Shown in pieces: positions 26,901-36,495 of a stretch of DNA of 38,684 nt. The notes under the pieces were generated by a model. The model made no database searches, was not told the origin of the DNA, and worked only from the letters and a program-made list of their open reading frames with translations. This DNA is from a virus, in IMG/VR virus record IMGVR_UViG_3300029309_000106, positions 1-38,684 of that record, one strand, 5' to 3'. Position numbers and translations under genes: made by a program. Each line of letters begins with the position of its first letter. Positions within the stretch are counted from its first letter, which is position 1.

Positions 26901-29060
26901 GGTAATGATGGTGGTAGCACAATTACTGCACTTACACTTGATATGTCAGCTTCTGGTGCGGCAACATTTAACGACCAAATAACTATAGGATCAGGTTCTA
27001 ATATAATCAATGCTGGAAACATGACTCTAGATGTTGGAGGAGACATTACACTTGATGCAGGTGGAGCAAATATTAATTTTAATGATGACGGCACAGCAGT
27101 CGGCCACATTGAAATGGCAGGAAGTAATTTAGAAATAAAATCTAAAGTTTCTGATAAAGATATAATCTTTAAAGGTAACGATGGTGGATCAACTATTACT
27201 GCACTTACACTTGATATGTCAGATGCAGGAAAAGCTACCTTTAATTCATCAATTGATTGTGGAAATATAACATCAACTGGAACAATCAATATGAATCATG
27301 ATAGTGCCACTTTATTCTTGGGTGCTGACATTGATATGCGAATTAAACATGACGGCTCAAATGGTACGATACAAAATGACACTGGAGATTTAACACTAGA
27401 CGTTGCAGGAAATTTAGTTCTCGATGCAGATGGCGGAACTATAGATCTCATGGACGGGGGTACTAGATTTGGTAGACTGCAACAAATGATTGGCGGACTT
27501 GGTATATCAGCTGGATCAGCGCCCACATTCCAACAATTACTATCATCTACTAAAACACTTTTCTTTGGTCATATTGAGACAGGAGATAACAAGCACATTC
27601 GACTTGGAAGTGGTAATGGAGATCTTCAACTTATTCATGATGGATCAAATAGTTATATTGAAGCATATGGTACTGGTAATTTAATTATAAAACAAAGTAC
27701 TGATGATGCAGATATATCATTTCAAAGTGATAATGGTTCTGGCGGAGTAACAGAATACTTAAGATTAGACGGTGCCAATGTTCAAATGGTTGCTAGTCAA
27801 AAACTTGCTTTTAACGATAATGTAAGAGCTACTTTTGGTAATAGTTCAGATTTACAAATTTACCATGACAGTTCATCAGGAAGTATTATAGAAGATGTTG
27901 GTTCAGGTACTTTAGATATTAGAACGAATGGCACTAGAGCCCAATTTTCTAAAAATGGAACAGAGTTTATTGCTAAATTTATTCCTGATGGTGCAGTAGA
28001 GTTATTTTACGATAATAGTAAAAAGATTGAAACAACTTCATCAGGTATAAATGTCACAGGTAATATAGTAAATACAGGAGATACAGACTTTGGTGGTCGT
28101 GGTGATTTTGCAAAAGATTTAAGAATTAGAGGAGATGGCTCTAATGCTAATCATGGTGTGGTTAGATTTCATTCAAATTCAAGCAGTAGACTTTCAATTG
28201 ATCCAGGTAATACTGGTAGTAATGTTTTCTTTTTAGATACTAGTGGTAATTTAACAGTACCAGGTAATTTAACTCTAAGTGGTAACTTAACTGTAAACGG
28301 CACTCAAACAATATTAAATACTGCAACATTAGATGTAGAAGATAAGAATATAACTCTGAATAAAGGTTCAGGAGATACTTCTGGTTCTGCAGATGGAGCA
28401 GGTATAACAATACAAGACGCTGTTAATGCAAGTACAAATGCAACTATATTGTGGAATCAATCAATTAGTGGATTTAAGTTTTCACATGATATAAGACTTG
28501 ATGATGATTTAAGACTAGAGTTTGGAGATAGTTCAGACCTAATTATTAGACATGCTAACAATAACAGATCTTATATTAGTGGTAATGACATAGAAATTAG
28601 TACAAATAGTTTCAGATTATTTAACTTAGCTGGAACTACTGGAATGATTACAGCTACCACAAGTGGAGTAAGTCTTTTACAAAATACTTCAGTTACAGGT
28701 AGTTTAAGTGTAACAGGAAACATAAGCAGTGGAATATATGAAATAGGAGACGATACAACTTCAACTTCTAGTACATCGCAGACAACTATATCGCAGTTCT
28801 CAGCAAGTAGCGTGAGATCCTGCAGATTTACAGTACAAGTTACAAATAGTACAGACAGTACTTTCCATACAACTGAACTATTATTAGTTCATGATGGAAC
28901 AACTCCAGGTATAACGGAGTTTGGAACAATTTTTACAGGCGCAGCAGCCGAAGCAACATTTGATGCAGATATATCTAGCGGAAATGTTCGACTTCGCGCG
29001 ACACCCGCTTCGTCTGATTCGATGACATTTAAAGTCGTCAGGCACATGATAACAACATAA
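23982..29060 (+). CDS. Large repeat-rich tail fibre protein
   Basis: This 1692-residue protein starts after AAGGA (23968-23972). The N-terminus AQIVKLKRTSVAGRIPTTSNIEVGELAFNSND is the 'KLKRT...P...L..GELA.N...' attachment end of marine phage fibres. Seven VGIGTTSP-x4-LHV units follow (for example VGIGTTSPNEPLHI, LGIGTTAPSAKLDV), then four DVAGNITLDADGG-type units between about residues 880 and 1160. Two nearly identical KDIVFLGNDGGSTITALTL units also occur. The C-terminal 120 residues form a distinct globular domain (SSVRSCRFTVQVTN, TELLLVHDGTTPGITEFGTIF, SGNVRLRATPASSDSMTFKVV), known at the end of cyanophage virion proteins. There is no S74 chaperone. It is probably a trimeric beta-structured fibre or spike. 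Confidence 0.75.
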   Translation: MAQIVKLKRTSVAGRIPTTSNIEVGELAFNSNDKSLFIRGDSNAIVAIHDESTLHIDTTNNRVGIGTTSPNEPLHIVNSDPKIKLEDSDGTNQVSTIFHSGSVLAFQSRNNTANGTIKFSGFDGTTVTEYARFNASGRLGIGTTSPSRRLHVKDSNYRVALFERTGAPNCFITFADPNTTQDVGVGATTNDLKFRSGNVDHLSLLGSNGHLKFTDFDQQLEFGSTSNKLGYNQWLMSASGGASIKNVAGPLTINPDDFTAFQVNDVEKARINATGLGIGTTSPDTSLDITTAGAEGIILNQDTGNTSVSSRVFFKDGTSTSALLNVGGNFEIRTGAGVSSSSGTRRLVVKPNGTITFNEAYTFPSSDGSANQVLQTDGSGNLSFATVQAGGGGTVSEAFKTIAVSGQDNVVAEAATDTLTFAAGTGMTITTNASSDTVTFAASSSDFTDSDGDTKIQVEESSDEDIIRFDAGGEEVARMQHRNNEVFLDLVRRGVPAATANLSFSGIGLNTNVTSGYHSLVVQNNGSEQFRVDSSGKVGIGSSSPQAHLDVASGTIRARGLSTIGSGAGTELRYISGSNAGGIIVFDRSTSSYEELRLEGSVIKIKESGTDVLTVEGQKVGIGTSAPSSVLHISDASSPEIRLEDSDATSTFNQIAFQNAAGNFNLNTRQDNGTFVSTDYQIVKNAAGANIHKWFIGNAEKVRLDASGRLGIGTTAPSAKLDVNGTIRTNLIQTRDTSLSAFTFIDLDMDTGGSAGTNNLVLGGVNNVDFLVDTNNNGTTGAFVFGKDANTMSSATELMRLNESGNLGIGESAPSQKLQVNGNIRADGHYYVGGNIVINSSRALQNITTINTSSTIVAGSTIHRGNLTIESQEIDVGSGDFTLDVAGDITLDADGGDVRLKDNGTEFLNFYAGAIERTGGSLNFDVAGNITLNADGSTISLNDDTINFGQFFNNASGQFNIFAPTQDKDIVFLGNDGGSTITALTLDMSASGAATFNDQITIGSGSNIINAGNMTLDVGGDITLDAGGANINFNDDGTAVGHIEMAGSNLEIKSKVSDKDIIFKGNDGGSTITALTLDMSDAGKATFNSSIDCGNITSTGTINMNHDSATLFLGADIDMRIKHDGSNGTIQNDTGDLTLDVAGNLVLDADGGTIDLMDGGTRFGRLQQMIGGLGISAGSAPTFQQLLSSTKTLFFGHIETGDNKHIRLGSGNGDLQLIHDGSNSYIEAYGTGNLIIKQSTDDADISFQSDNGSGGVTEYLRLDGANVQMVASQKLAFNDNVRATFGNSSDLQIYHDSSSGSIIEDVGSGTLDIRTNGTRAQFSKNGTEFIAKFIPDGAVELFYDNSKKIETTSSGINVTGNIVNTGDTDFGGRGDFAKDLRIRGDGSNANHGVVRFHSNSSSRLSIDPGNTGSNVFFLDTSGNLTVPGNLTLSGNLTVNGTQTILNTATLDVEDKNITLNKGSGDTSGSADGAGITIQDAVNASTNATILWNQSISGFKFSHDIRLDDDLRLEFGDSSDLIIRHANNNRSYISGNDIEISTNSFRLFNLAGTTGMITATTSGVSLLQNTSVTGSLSVTGNISSGIYEIGDDTTSTSSTSQTTISQFSASSVRSCRFTVQVTNSTDSTFHTTELLLVHDGTTPGITEFGTIFTGAAAEATFDADISSGNVRLRATPASSDSMTFKVVRHMITT
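25052..25158 (+). repeat. Segment shared with the next fibre gene (copy 1)
   Basis: Codons for NEAYTFPSSDGSANQVLQTD and the following GSGNLSFATVQAGGGGT are repeated in the next fibre gene at about 30984-31090 with the same phase and high nucleotide similarity (differences mainly at third positions by eye). It marks a common module between the two fibre proteins and a possible site for recombination. Confidence 0.7.
26881..27242 (+). repeat. Tandem duplicated modules in the large fibre gene
   Basis: The protein segment KDIVFLGNDGGSTITALTLD (first copy about 26881-26965) recurs as KDIIFKGNDGGSTITALTLD (about 27156-27240). Both are followed by MS-x-x-G-x-ATFN. Between them lies one of the DVGGDITLDAGG units. 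The copies differ at silent and a few coding positions. Confidence 0.7.
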
Positions 29061-29079
29061 AGGTGGAGAGTGAAACCAA

Positions 29080-32000
29080 ATGGCAACAGATCATAATTTT
29101 AGAATAAAAAACGGCCTCGAAGTAGGCGGCGTATTAATAGTGAATTCATCGGGGCAACTTCGTGTTGCAACAGTATCATCTAATCTAAATCTTTTAGATA
29201 GTGTAAGATTAAATGTAGGTACAGGTAACGATTTAGCTATTTTTCATACTGGTAGTAATGGTGTAATACATAATACTACAGGTGAATTAAGAATCCGAAG
29301 TAATACTTTAAAAATCCAAGACTTTACTAACGAAGACAATATGATTGTTGCAACTTCAAACAGTTCAGTAGACTTATATCACAATAATATTAAAGCATTT
29401 GAAACAACTACTTCAGGTATAATGGCACGAAGTCCACATGGTTATATTACAGTAGGGCCTGCTAATAGTAGCTTTGCACATATACAAACAGATAGAGCTC
29501 AATTTTATTTTAACAAAAAATTAAATGTTAATGAAGGTATTATAACATCTTATGATGAAGACTTGCAATTACAAAGAGTAGGTTCTACTAAAGTAACATT
29601 AAATTCAACAGGTGCATCAGTTTCAGGTAATCTTGGCATCAATGAAACTTCCCCTGATTCTAGATTGCATATTACTGGAACAGATGGTGGTTGGGATAAA
29701 CATATTACTATTGAGCACGATGGAAGCGATATAGGTAAAATCTTAGTTGATACCGATGGTATGAAGTTTAGAAATATGAGCAGTGGAAATGCTTTCTACT
29801 TTAGAGATAGTTCAAACAACACTCGTATGATTATAACTTCAAGTGGATCAGTTGGAATTGGAACAACTTCTCCAGCTGGTGGTCTGCATGTTGCAGGGTT
29901 TATTAGAGTAGATAATGCTGAAGGTATAGCAACTAGGAAAGTTAGGGCTAGTTATTTTTCTACTAGCCAAAATTTAATACTAGAAACTCATTCATCATCA
30001 GATATAATAATGGATACAGGCAAGGTTGGTATTGGAACAAGTTCACCAGTAAGTCCTTTAACTATTAAATCAAACTCAGTAAGTTCGCAAGAAAGCGGTC
30101 TTGCTATTATAGCTAATGGTAGTAATGATGCAATCTTTAAAGTTGCTGAAAGATCAACAAATGGTGCACGTATGCATATGTTTGATGGAGGAGTTGAAAA
30201 AATTGCCTTCTATACAGATGGAACAGCAAACCATATAAGTGCAGGTAATCTTGGTATTGGGATAACATCTCCAAGTCATAAACTTCACGTAGCTGGAACA
30301 GGAAAATTTGAGGGTGCACTTACTGTAGTAGTTTCATCTGGAGGCGGAGCTGCTTTAGCTATAAATCATTCTGGAAACGAAAACTGGTCTTTTGATGCAA
30401 GAAGTGGCTCAGGTTCAACTGACTATGTAGACTTTGGTATTGCGGGGGGTACAAGATGTATGACTTGGCAAGAAGATGGCAAAGTTGGTATAGGTACAAC
30501 TGCACCAGACGCACCTTTAACAGTTCATAGTAGTTCCGACCCTGAAATAAGAGTTGGTTATAGTTCTTCACAAGACCATAGAATTACTTGGGATAGTGCT
30601 AAATTATTTTTAGATGCCGACCCTGATAATGCTAATAATAATTCTGCTCTAGGGTTTAGAGTTGATGGAAGTGAGGCTGCTAGATTTGATTCATCAGGTA
30701 ATTTTGGTATAGGAACAAGTTCTCTTACAAATAAATTTCATGTAAGCGGTAATGCAAGAATTGAAGGTAATCTTATGGCTGGTGGTGCAGCTGCATCTAA
30801 TGTTCCAGCTAGACCTATTCATGTAAAATCAAGTGGAGACGGAGCTGCAATTCGTATTGAAGATACTACAAGTAGTAATCTTGCTTATGATATAAGAAGT
30901 ACACATGGCACAGGTTTATTATTTGTTGATGTAACAAATGGTGCTACCCGAATGACTATTAAAGATTCAGGTGGAATTAATTTTAATAATGCATATACTT
31001 TTCCAACATCAGATGGCTCAGCAAACCAAGTACTACAAACAGATGGTTCAGGTAACTTAAGTTTTGCTACTGTGCAATCAGGTGGTGGTACAATCACTGG
31101 TGTTTCTAATATGGCAAATAATAGAATACTTACAGCACAGGGCTCAACTACTATTAATGCTGAAAGTAAACTTACTTTTGATGGAAGTACATTATTATCA
31201 ACTGGAAATTCTATAATTGTTGATCCTGCTTCAAGTGATGCAGTATTATCCTTACAAGGTGCTTCAGGAGCCCAAACACTTAGGTTAGATCAAAATAGTA
31301 TTAGAACTATGACAAATTCTAACTTAGATATATTTACAAATGGAAATAGTAATCAACTTTACTTAAGACAAAGTAATGGTTTTGTAGGTATAGGAACATC
31401 TGCACCTTTAAGAAATTTAGAAGTAAGTGGTGCTGGAGCTAAACTTCGTGTAGGGCCAGATTACTATACAGCAAATGGAAGTACTGATAGAGATTTTGTT
31501 GAATTACAAGCTCATGGTAGTGATACTAAAATAGTATCGCCTAACGAAAGATTCCATATTGAAAATACCTCAGGAGATATAATATTAACTAGTAATGCTG
31601 TTGCTATTGGTACTAATGGTACTGTAAGTGCTAAAACAGTAATTAACGTTAATGCATCTGGAACACAAGCCGCTTTACTTTTAAACAATGCACATAGTTA
31701 TGGAAGTGGCGTTGGTACCGCTTCTACAGCATTACAATTTGCACGAGATAATACACCTACTAATGGCCAAGCAATTATAGGTGCACAGATACATTCAGGT
31801 AATGAAAACGAAAGTACAAGTAATCCACAAAATTTAATATTCTCAACTAAATCTGGAACAAGCCCGTATAACTTAACAGAGGCAATGAGGATTACTTCTC
31901 AACAGCGTGTTGGCATCGGAACTACATCGCCTGGCCAAAAACTAGAAGTTGCCGGTCGTGTTAGAGCAACAAGTGATCCAACTTTTGAGACATATGAATC

Positions 32001-35000
32001 ATCAACTAAAAGAGGTGGTATTCAATGGAATACTGGAAGTGATTATCTAAATTTATTCACTGTAGGTGGACATATAGTATTATCTGGAAATGGTAATAAC
32101 GTTGGTATAGACACTACTTCACCAGGACAAAAACTTGATGTTGCTGGTAATACAACATCAAATGCTTATATACTTAGGGCAAATGGATCCGCACCAACTG
32201 CTGATGCAGCTATATTTAGGGCAGCCGATAATACTTTAGCATTTTCTACAGGAAGCAGTGAAAAAATGCGTATTGATTCAGCTGGTAATATTGGTATTAA
32301 TGATCCAAGTCCTGATAGAAAAGTTAGTATTATTGGTGATAGTACATCTAATGGACAATATCCATTATCACTTGATGCAACAAATACAGATTACACATTA
32401 GAATTTAGAAGAAACGGACAATCTGAATGGTGGATTAAACAAGCTGGATCTAGTTTTAATATACATGAAAATGGAGTAGGAGACCACTTCCGAATAGCAG
32501 CAGGTGGTAGTATCGGTATTGGAACCACATCACCCGCTCAAAAACTTCAGGTAGAAGGAAATATTCGAATGAATACACCTGATACTGGTGGTGCACCGGC
32601 AATGACATCTACATTAGAAATGAGAGGTTATGAAGGTCGTGGTGTTGGCGTAAAAATAAGAGATTCTGTTAACAGTGCAAGTAGCCCAAATAATAGAGAA
32701 TGGTTTGTAGGAAGTGGGTATGGTACCTCTGGATTTAGAATTGGTTACGCAAGTGACGGCAATCAATCAGAGTATTCAGGCCAACAAGCACTTCACATTG
32801 ATACCTCACGTAATGTTAGTATTGCTCAAGGCAACTTGCAAATGGGAGGCACAACAGTAATTGATTCTTCAAGAAATCTTACTGTAGTAGGTATTACAGG
32901 CACAGGTAGTTATCATGAGATTGGTAACAATACAGGAGCAGTTAGTAATGATGGAAGTTGGAATGCAAGACTTAATATTGCTGGTACTTCGCATGCTCGT
33001 TTAGATTTATTTGAAGACGCAGATGATTCTAAACTAAGACTATATGTTCACGTAGGCCAACAGGCGAAGATTCAAACTACTTCAAATACAAATATAGACT
33101 TAGGTACAAATGGTTCCAATAGAGTAATAATTGATAGTAGTGGATTAAATATTGTATCGGGTCATTCTATAAGACATAATAGTACAACTGTTTTAGACTC
33201 ATCAAAAAATCTTGTAAATATAGGAACTATCTCTAGTGGTGCTATAACTTCTAATGTAAGTGATGGTACAGCAATTACTTTAAAAAGAAGTGGAAGTACA
33301 GCAGCTAAATTTGGCGTAGCTGCTGGACCAGTAGGATTTTTAGTTCTAAATGATACAACCTCTAATAATGTAGCCGCAATTAAAGGTACAAGTGCTGCGA
33401 TTTTACCATCTACTAACGCAGGAGCAGATAAACATGGAACAATGAACTTAGGTTCAAGTAGTGTAAAATTTGCAAATCTTTTCCTTTCAAATTATGCAGA
33501 CGCATCTTCATATAGAGTTGGTACAACTACAGTTATTGATTCTTCAAGAAACTTAACCAATATAGCATCAGCAAATATTGGAGGTGATTTAAACATTGCG
33601 AGTGTTATTGCCCATACTGGTGATTTAGACACTTACTTTCAATTCAATGCAGCTAATACAGCAAGAATTGTCGTAGGTGGATCTCAAAAATTTGTAGTTA
33701 ATACTAATGGTGTGTCTATATCTAATGGCACTCTAAATATGAATAGTGGAGATATTACTTCTGGAGGAAACATAACAGTTGGAGATAGCTCAACTGCAAA
33801 ACAAGTAAGAGCTCACTATAATGATGGTGCTCATATGACTCTTACAGGGTATGGTTTAGAAATGAATCGTGGTGCTTCTTACATACGACCAACTACAGAT
33901 GGTAATAAAACACTTTATATTGGAGGAGCAGATGCCTCCTTAGATTGGTCATCAATCCATTTTAGAAGTGTAAACGGTCTTTATATGACTGGCACTAAAT
34001 TTATTGACGCAAGTAGAAACATTAGTAATATTAATACTTTTTCTTCAACAGTAGCAGCACTTGGTCAAGCTGCAAGTGCTATGGACCAAACTAATCTTGA
34101 TTTAGACGTTGCAGGAAATGTGTCTATTCGTGGTGGGTCTGCACTTTATTTTGGTATTACAACAAATAACTATAATTCTTGGAAAGGTAAAATTTGGAAT
34201 AATAATACCTCAACAATGCAAATTAATGCGCAAGCATTAAACTTTAATAATACTGGTTACGGTTCAAGCACATTCTTTGTATCTAATTCAACTGGATTTG
34301 ATATTCGTACTGGTAGCTTATTAATGAATGGTACAGCAGTTATAGATTCTTCAAGAAACCTTAATAATATTGGTACTATTAACATTGGTGGAACAACTAC
34401 AGTCGGAGACTTTAAAACATCTGGTACAGTACAACTTGGTGGTAGTAGAGGAGTAATGCTAAAATCATTAACTGCAGTATTTAGTAATGGTACAGCAAAT
34501 CAATATGCTCGTGTAAATTTAGGTAATAATTATTTTTCAGGAACTTTTAAAGTTAAAGTACAAGGAACATATAGCCATCAAAATACTGTTGGATATATAG
34601 AAAAAATTTGGTCAGTTGGATTAAATATTAACAATAGTGTATGGAGAAATACAGTTGAGCGAGTAGACCAATTTGGACTTGCAGCTCAAAACTTTACTAT
34701 AGGAGATATTGCTTGGGACGGTTCTCAGTATTATTTTGATATTTATCATATTGTTTCTACAGGTAATAATATAAATATTGATCTTGAACTTCATAGTCAT
34801 AACGCTCAACCTGCTATGTATACTGCTTTTGATGGAGTTACAGTAAGTAGTGTTACAACAGGCACTATACCAAGTGCTTTTAGTAGTCAATTTGCTTCTG
34901 GAGTAACTCCTTTTAGAAACACTAGATTAACAATTGATGGTGACATGAATGTAGGAGATGGCTCGAATGATAGTAGAGTTATAATTAAAAAGCCAGATAA

Positions 35001-36450
35001 TAATGTTGCAGATCATATACAGTTTTTTAATGGATCAACAAGAACAGGCGAAATGGGTTCCATGGACAATTCATGGTTAAGAATAAACCAAGTAACTAAT
35101 AAAAATATTTATACTCCAAGATATATTCGTGCTGATAATGGATTCTTTATTGATAGTACTTCAAAAGGTATTGATGGAAATGGTAATTTATTAGGAATTG
35201 GAACAGTTGCTTGTGGTGCTATAACAAGTAGTGCAGTCCAAACATTTACAAAATCTGTTTATGGTGATTTTTCATCAGAAAACTTTTACAGAATTAAATT
35301 TCAAGATCAAGGTGGCATAACAAATGACGTAGGCATAGGACAATTCCAGAGTGGAGCTTTAGGTTTCAATGTTACACAAGGGCAAGAGTTTAGATTTAAT
35401 GAAGGAACAGATGGAATTGTTGGTGTTATAGGACCAAATGGTGTAGATGCTAGACAAGGTGGTTTCAGAATTGGTACAACCACAGTTATAAATTCTTCAA
35501 GAGAAATAAGAAACTGTCCTGGAATTTTTAATTCAAGTGATTTAGAAGCACTTACATTAGATCATGCAACATACACAATACTAAGAACTCCTGAAGCTCA
35601 TTCTGCATTACATTTAGGAGATAGTGCAGATAGGGGTAACTATTACTCAAACAATGCTCACTACTTTAGAGATTTTAGTTCAAATATGTTATTAACTTTA
35701 ACAGGAAGTGTTGCAAACTTAAATGGAATTAATTTACAGATGAGTGGAACAACAGTACTAGATAGTTCAAGAAATCTTACAAATATAGGAACTTCTAATT
35801 TTTCAGGAGCTATGACAGTAAATGCAAACATAGATTTAAGTTCAACAGATACAGCTACTCGTTATATACACATGCCTCGAGGCGGTGGAATCACATTCTA
35901 TGGAGATACAAGTGTACACCATGGTATATTCTCAAGAAACCAATCTAATAGTTCAGCAGATGATTTACTAATTAGTTCTTATGGTGCAGTTTATATTGAT
36001 TTAGACTCAAATAGCAATAATAGCTCAGCTGCAGATTTCATAATTGGCAAACATAACTCTACTGGATTAAATTTATTCAGTGTTAATGGAGAAACGGGAG
36101 CTGTAATTGGAACAAATGACATTACTGCATTTGGTTCACCATCAGATATTAGACTTAAAGAAAATATAGAAGTAATTGCTGATCCAATAGAAAAGGTACT
36201 AAAACTAAGAGGTGTCACATTTAATTACAAAGACACAGGTAAAAAATCAACTGGACTTATTGCACAAGATTTAGAAGAAGTCTTGCCAGAAGTTGTTTAT
36301 GAAACACATGATATAAATGATGAAGAAAATAAATTTAAAGCAGTGAGATATGGTAATACCGTAGGTTTATTGGTTGAAGCAATAAAAACACAACAAGAAC
36401 AAATTGACGAACTTAAACAACAAGTTCAAGATTTAACGAATCAAAAATAG
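29080..36450 (+). CDS. Very large tail fibre protein with C-terminal S74 intramolecular chaperone
   Basis: This 2456-residue protein follows GGAG at 29065-29068. The N-terminus (DHNFRIKNGLEVGGVLIV) resembles fibre attachment ends of marine phages. About eleven VGIGTTSP-type units run from about residue 185 to 1165, then seven or eight TTVIDSSRNLTNIGT-type units from about 1265 to 2240. A globular insert lies near 1800-1950 (VMLKSLTAVFSNG, YFSGTFKVKVQGTY). The C-terminus is a peptidase S74 chaperone: SPSDIRLKENIEV holds Ser2355/Lys2360 with the S-x4-K spacing of the catalytic pair, then STGLIAQDLEEVLPEVV and a coiled coil (QQEQIDELKQQVQDL). Self-cleavage would release about 102 residues once the trimer has folded. 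It is likely a main host-binding fibre. Confidence 0.85.
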   Translation: MATDHNFRIKNGLEVGGVLIVNSSGQLRVATVSSNLNLLDSVRLNVGTGNDLAIFHTGSNGVIHNTTGELRIRSNTLKIQDFTNEDNMIVATSNSSVDLYHNNIKAFETTTSGIMARSPHGYITVGPANSSFAHIQTDRAQFYFNKKLNVNEGIITSYDEDLQLQRVGSTKVTLNSTGASVSGNLGINETSPDSRLHITGTDGGWDKHITIEHDGSDIGKILVDTDGMKFRNMSSGNAFYFRDSSNNTRMIITSSGSVGIGTTSPAGGLHVAGFIRVDNAEGIATRKVRASYFSTSQNLILETHSSSDIIMDTGKVGIGTSSPVSPLTIKSNSVSSQESGLAIIANGSNDAIFKVAERSTNGARMHMFDGGVEKIAFYTDGTANHISAGNLGIGITSPSHKLHVAGTGKFEGALTVVVSSGGGAALAINHSGNENWSFDARSGSGSTDYVDFGIAGGTRCMTWQEDGKVGIGTTAPDAPLTVHSSSDPEIRVGYSSSQDHRITWDSAKLFLDADPDNANNNSALGFRVDGSEAARFDSSGNFGIGTSSLTNKFHVSGNARIEGNLMAGGAAASNVPARPIHVKSSGDGAAIRIEDTTSSNLAYDIRSTHGTGLLFVDVTNGATRMTIKDSGGINFNNAYTFPTSDGSANQVLQTDGSGNLSFATVQSGGGTITGVSNMANNRILTAQGSTTINAESKLTFDGSTLLSTGNSIIVDPASSDAVLSLQGASGAQTLRLDQNSIRTMTNSNLDIFTNGNSNQLYLRQSNGFVGIGTSAPLRNLEVSGAGAKLRVGPDYYTANGSTDRDFVELQAHGSDTKIVSPNERFHIENTSGDIILTSNAVAIGTNGTVSAKTVINVNASGTQAALLLNNAHSYGSGVGTASTALQFARDNTPTNGQAIIGAQIHSGNENESTSNPQNLIFSTKSGTSPYNLTEAMRITSQQRVGIGTTSPGQKLEVAGRVRATSDPTFETYESSTKRGGIQWNTGSDYLNLFTVGGHIVLSGNGNNVGIDTTSPGQKLDVAGNTTSNAYILRANGSAPTADAAIFRAADNTLAFSTGSSEKMRIDSAGNIGINDPSPDRKVSIIGDSTSNGQYPLSLDATNTDYTLEFRRNGQSEWWIKQAGSSFNIHENGVGDHFRIAAGGSIGIGTTSPAQKLQVEGNIRMNTPDTGGAPAMTSTLEMRGYEGRGVGVKIRDSVNSASSPNNREWFVGSGYGTSGFRIGYASDGNQSEYSGQQALHIDTSRNVSIAQGNLQMGGTTVIDSSRNLTVVGITGTGSYHEIGNNTGAVSNDGSWNARLNIAGTSHARLDLFEDADDSKLRLYVHVGQQAKIQTTSNTNIDLGTNGSNRVIIDSSGLNIVSGHSIRHNSTTVLDSSKNLVNIGTISSGAITSNVSDGTAITLKRSGSTAAKFGVAAGPVGFLVLNDTTSNNVAAIKGTSAAILPSTNAGADKHGTMNLGSSSVKFANLFLSNYADASSYRVGTTTVIDSSRNLTNIASANIGGDLNIASVIAHTGDLDTYFQFNAANTARIVVGGSQKFVVNTNGVSISNGTLNMNSGDITSGGNITVGDSSTAKQVRAHYNDGAHMTLTGYGLEMNRGASYIRPTTDGNKTLYIGGADASLDWSSIHFRSVNGLYMTGTKFIDASRNISNINTFSSTVAALGQAASAMDQTNLDLDVAGNVSIRGGSALYFGITTNNYNSWKGKIWNNNTSTMQINAQALNFNNTGYGSSTFFVSNSTGFDIRTGSLLMNGTAVIDSSRNLNNIGTINIGGTTTVGDFKTSGTVQLGGSRGVMLKSLTAVFSNGTANQYARVNLGNNYFSGTFKVKVQGTYSHQNTVGYIEKIWSVGLNINNSVWRNTVERVDQFGLAAQNFTIGDIAWDGSQYYFDIYHIVSTGNNINIDLELHSHNAQPAMYTAFDGVTVSSVTTGTIPSAFSSQFASGVTPFRNTRLTIDGDMNVGDGSNDSRVIIKKPDNNVADHIQFFNGSTRTGEMGSMDNSWLRINQVTNKNIYTPRYIRADNGFFIDSTSKGIDGNGNLLGIGTVACGAITSSAVQTFTKSVYGDFSSENFYRIKFQDQGGITNDVGIGQFQSGALGFNVTQGQEFRFNEGTDGIVGVIGPNGVDARQGGFRIGTTTVINSSREIRNCPGIFNSSDLEALTLDHATYTILRTPEAHSALHLGDSADRGNYYSNNAHYFRDFSSNMLLTLTGSVANLNGINLQMSGTTVLDSSRNLTNIGTSNFSGAMTVNANIDLSSTDTATRYIHMPRGGGITFYGDTSVHHGIFSRNQSNSSADDLLISSYGAVYIDLDSNSNNSSAADFIIGKHNSTGLNLFSVNGETGAVIGTNDITAFGSPSDIRLKENIEVIADPIEKVLKLRGVTFNYKDTGKKSTGLIAQDLEEVLPEVVYETHDINDEENKFKAVRYGNTVGLLVEAIKTQQEQIDELKQQVQDLTNQK
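30984..31090 (+). repeat. Segment shared with the previous fibre gene (copy 2)
   Basis: This encodes NNAYTFPTSDGSANQVLQTD and the following GSGNLSFATVQSGGGT, matching the copy at about 25052-25158. The shared 15-base word cAGGTAACTTAAGTT within it is identical in both genes. Confidence 0.7.
32855..35800 (+). repeat. VIDSSRNL repeat series in the last fibre gene
   Basis: Units of the form G-TT-V-I-D-S-S-R-N-L-x-N-I recur about every 100-170 residues (for example near 32855, 33185, 33525, 34335, 35485 and 35750, with a looser FIDASRNI near 34000). Each is preceded by a strand region and followed by a short 'I-x-x-G' strand. They probably mark repeated beta-structural blocks of the fibre shaft. 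Confidence 0.65.
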
Positions 36451-36453
36451 TTC

Positions 36454-36482
36454 TTGACTTGAGAACAAAATTTTGATATAAT
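36454..36482 (+). promoter_or_regulatory. Sigma-70 promoter for the Hint unit
   Basis: TTGACT (36454-36459) and TATAAT (36477-36482) are 17 bases apart: five of six and six of six consensus matches with ideal spacing. It begins 4 bases after the stop of the giant fibre gene. Transcription would start near 36489, giving a leader of about 44 bases with a hairpin and a strong AGAGGAG ribosome site (36519-36525) before the ATG at 36533. Confidence 0.85.
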
Positions 36483-36495
36483 TTAAAAATAAATA

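Noticed and set aside
24170-32540. Regularly recurring GGTATTGGAACAAC-like words, at first resembling a CRISPR or tandem DNA repeat
   Set aside because: Spacing is irregular, units stay in frame and vary at third positions; they encode VGIGTTSP fibre repeats.
21283-36450. Possible diversity-generating retroelement target in the fibre genes
   Set aside because: No reverse transcriptase gene, no template repeat with adenine-specific differences and no C-type lectin end were seen; shared segments differ mainly at silent sites of all base types.
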